From NCBI RefSeq assembly GCF_016862675.1, contig NZ_BONK01000001.1, positions 485,495 to 549,494 of the forward strand: a stretch of DNA of 64,000 nucleotides, written 5' to 3'. The notes beneath the pieces are model-generated. The model saw only the letters and a program-made list of their open reading frames with translations, was not told where the DNA came from and made no database searches. Within the stretch, counting starts at the first letter, position 1; each line of letters starts with the position of its first letter. This stretch comes from Cellulomonas chitinilytica (GTDB lineage Bacteria; Actinomycetota; Actinomycetes; Actinomycetales; Cellulomonadaceae). The translations under genes were made by a program, and so were the position numbers. Positions 63,887 to 64,000 of the stretch are shown in pieces.

Positions 63887-64000
63887 CGCCCGCCCGCTCC
63901 TCGCGCACCCGCCGTCGTCTTCACCGCCGCGGTCGTCGCATACTTCGTCGGGGTCACCCACCGCACGGCCCTCGGTGTCGCGGGCGTCGAGGCCGCGGCC
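63887..64000 (+). CDS. Probable 5' end of an MFS transporter (partial)
   Basis: The last frame ends AVVAYFVGVTHRTALGVAGV, a motif typical of the first helix region of actinobacterial MFS proteins. The gene runs out of the window. No ATG or GTG in this frame is found upstream before a stop at 63833-63835, so the start is not placed. It may have a rare start, or the N-terminal part may be in another frame. Confidence 0.4.

Overview
The window comes from a very high-GC actinobacterium, most likely a member of the Cellulomonadaceae (Cellulomonas-like). The reasons are inference from content: strongly GC-biased codons, GTG starts, many leaderless starts with TANNNT boxes 6-7 nt upstream, the actinobacterial block UGPase / Glp (MoeA-like) / RimJ / SepX-GlpR / 5-formyl-THF cyclo-ligase, a protein O-mannosyltransferase, glycoside hydrolases (GH20, GH5), and one near-perfect CelR/CebR-type cellulose-repressor box. 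No species name can be proved from the sequence alone.

Layout. 1-3.2 kb: the 3' end of a protein O-mannosyltransferase, a GH20 beta-N-acetylhexosaminidase, a BASS-type transporter and a GlsB/YeaQ small membrane protein. 3.2-6.2 kb: a double-VOC protein, then a two-gene unit made of an HExxH putative metalloprotease with an N-terminal LQRxxGN motif and a coupled 100-aa partner, then tRNA-Ala(CGC). 6.2-11.8 kb: the cell-division/envelope block sepX-rimJ-glp-UGPase with a divergent 5-formyl-THF cyclo-ligase. 11.8-17.4 kb: penicillin-acylase-family protein, FmdB zinc ribbon, SAF-domain protein, MscL, two small unknowns. 17.5-26.8 kb: a giant helicase/nuclease-like protein with degenerate motifs, a matrixin-like protease, HdeD, and an HhH-SNF2 helicase. 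26.8-31.3 kb: an AOC-like secreted protein and two ECF sigma modules. 31.4-44.1 kb: nucleotidyltransferase, MATE pump, membrane-GH5 fusion, SDR/AraC pair, VanY-type peptidase with a Pro/Thr tail, RecQ-phosphoribosyltransferase fusion, gdhA. 44.1-54.9 kb: two DHFR-like reductases, a regulated leader plus M11-type metalloprotease, GbsR/MarR with a DUF4097 protein, kinase-like and methyltransferase-like genes, a second SNF2 helicase.

55.1-61.4 kb is a compact integrated element. It is bounded by 62-bp direct repeats (one mismatch) that include the 3' part of tRNA-Arg(CCT). It carries a 913-aa membrane protein of unknown function with clearly lower GC, a frameshifted relaxase/helicase remnant, an excisionase, a tyrosine integrase and an Imm1-like immunity gene. 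Tandem GCTGACCAC repeats lie just inside both ends and look like integrase arm sites. After it come a GntR-ABC transporter operon and the probable 5' end of an MFS gene.

The strongest candidates for something little described are (i) the LQRxxGN/HExxH protease plus its coupled partner at 4.66-6.02 kb, (ii) the 913-aa cargo protein and the orphan Imm1 of the tRNA-Arg element, and (iii) the cellulose-box promoter, small ORF and strong hairpin in front of the M11 protease at 45.5-45.9 kb. All functions are from motif recognition by eye; no database search was run.
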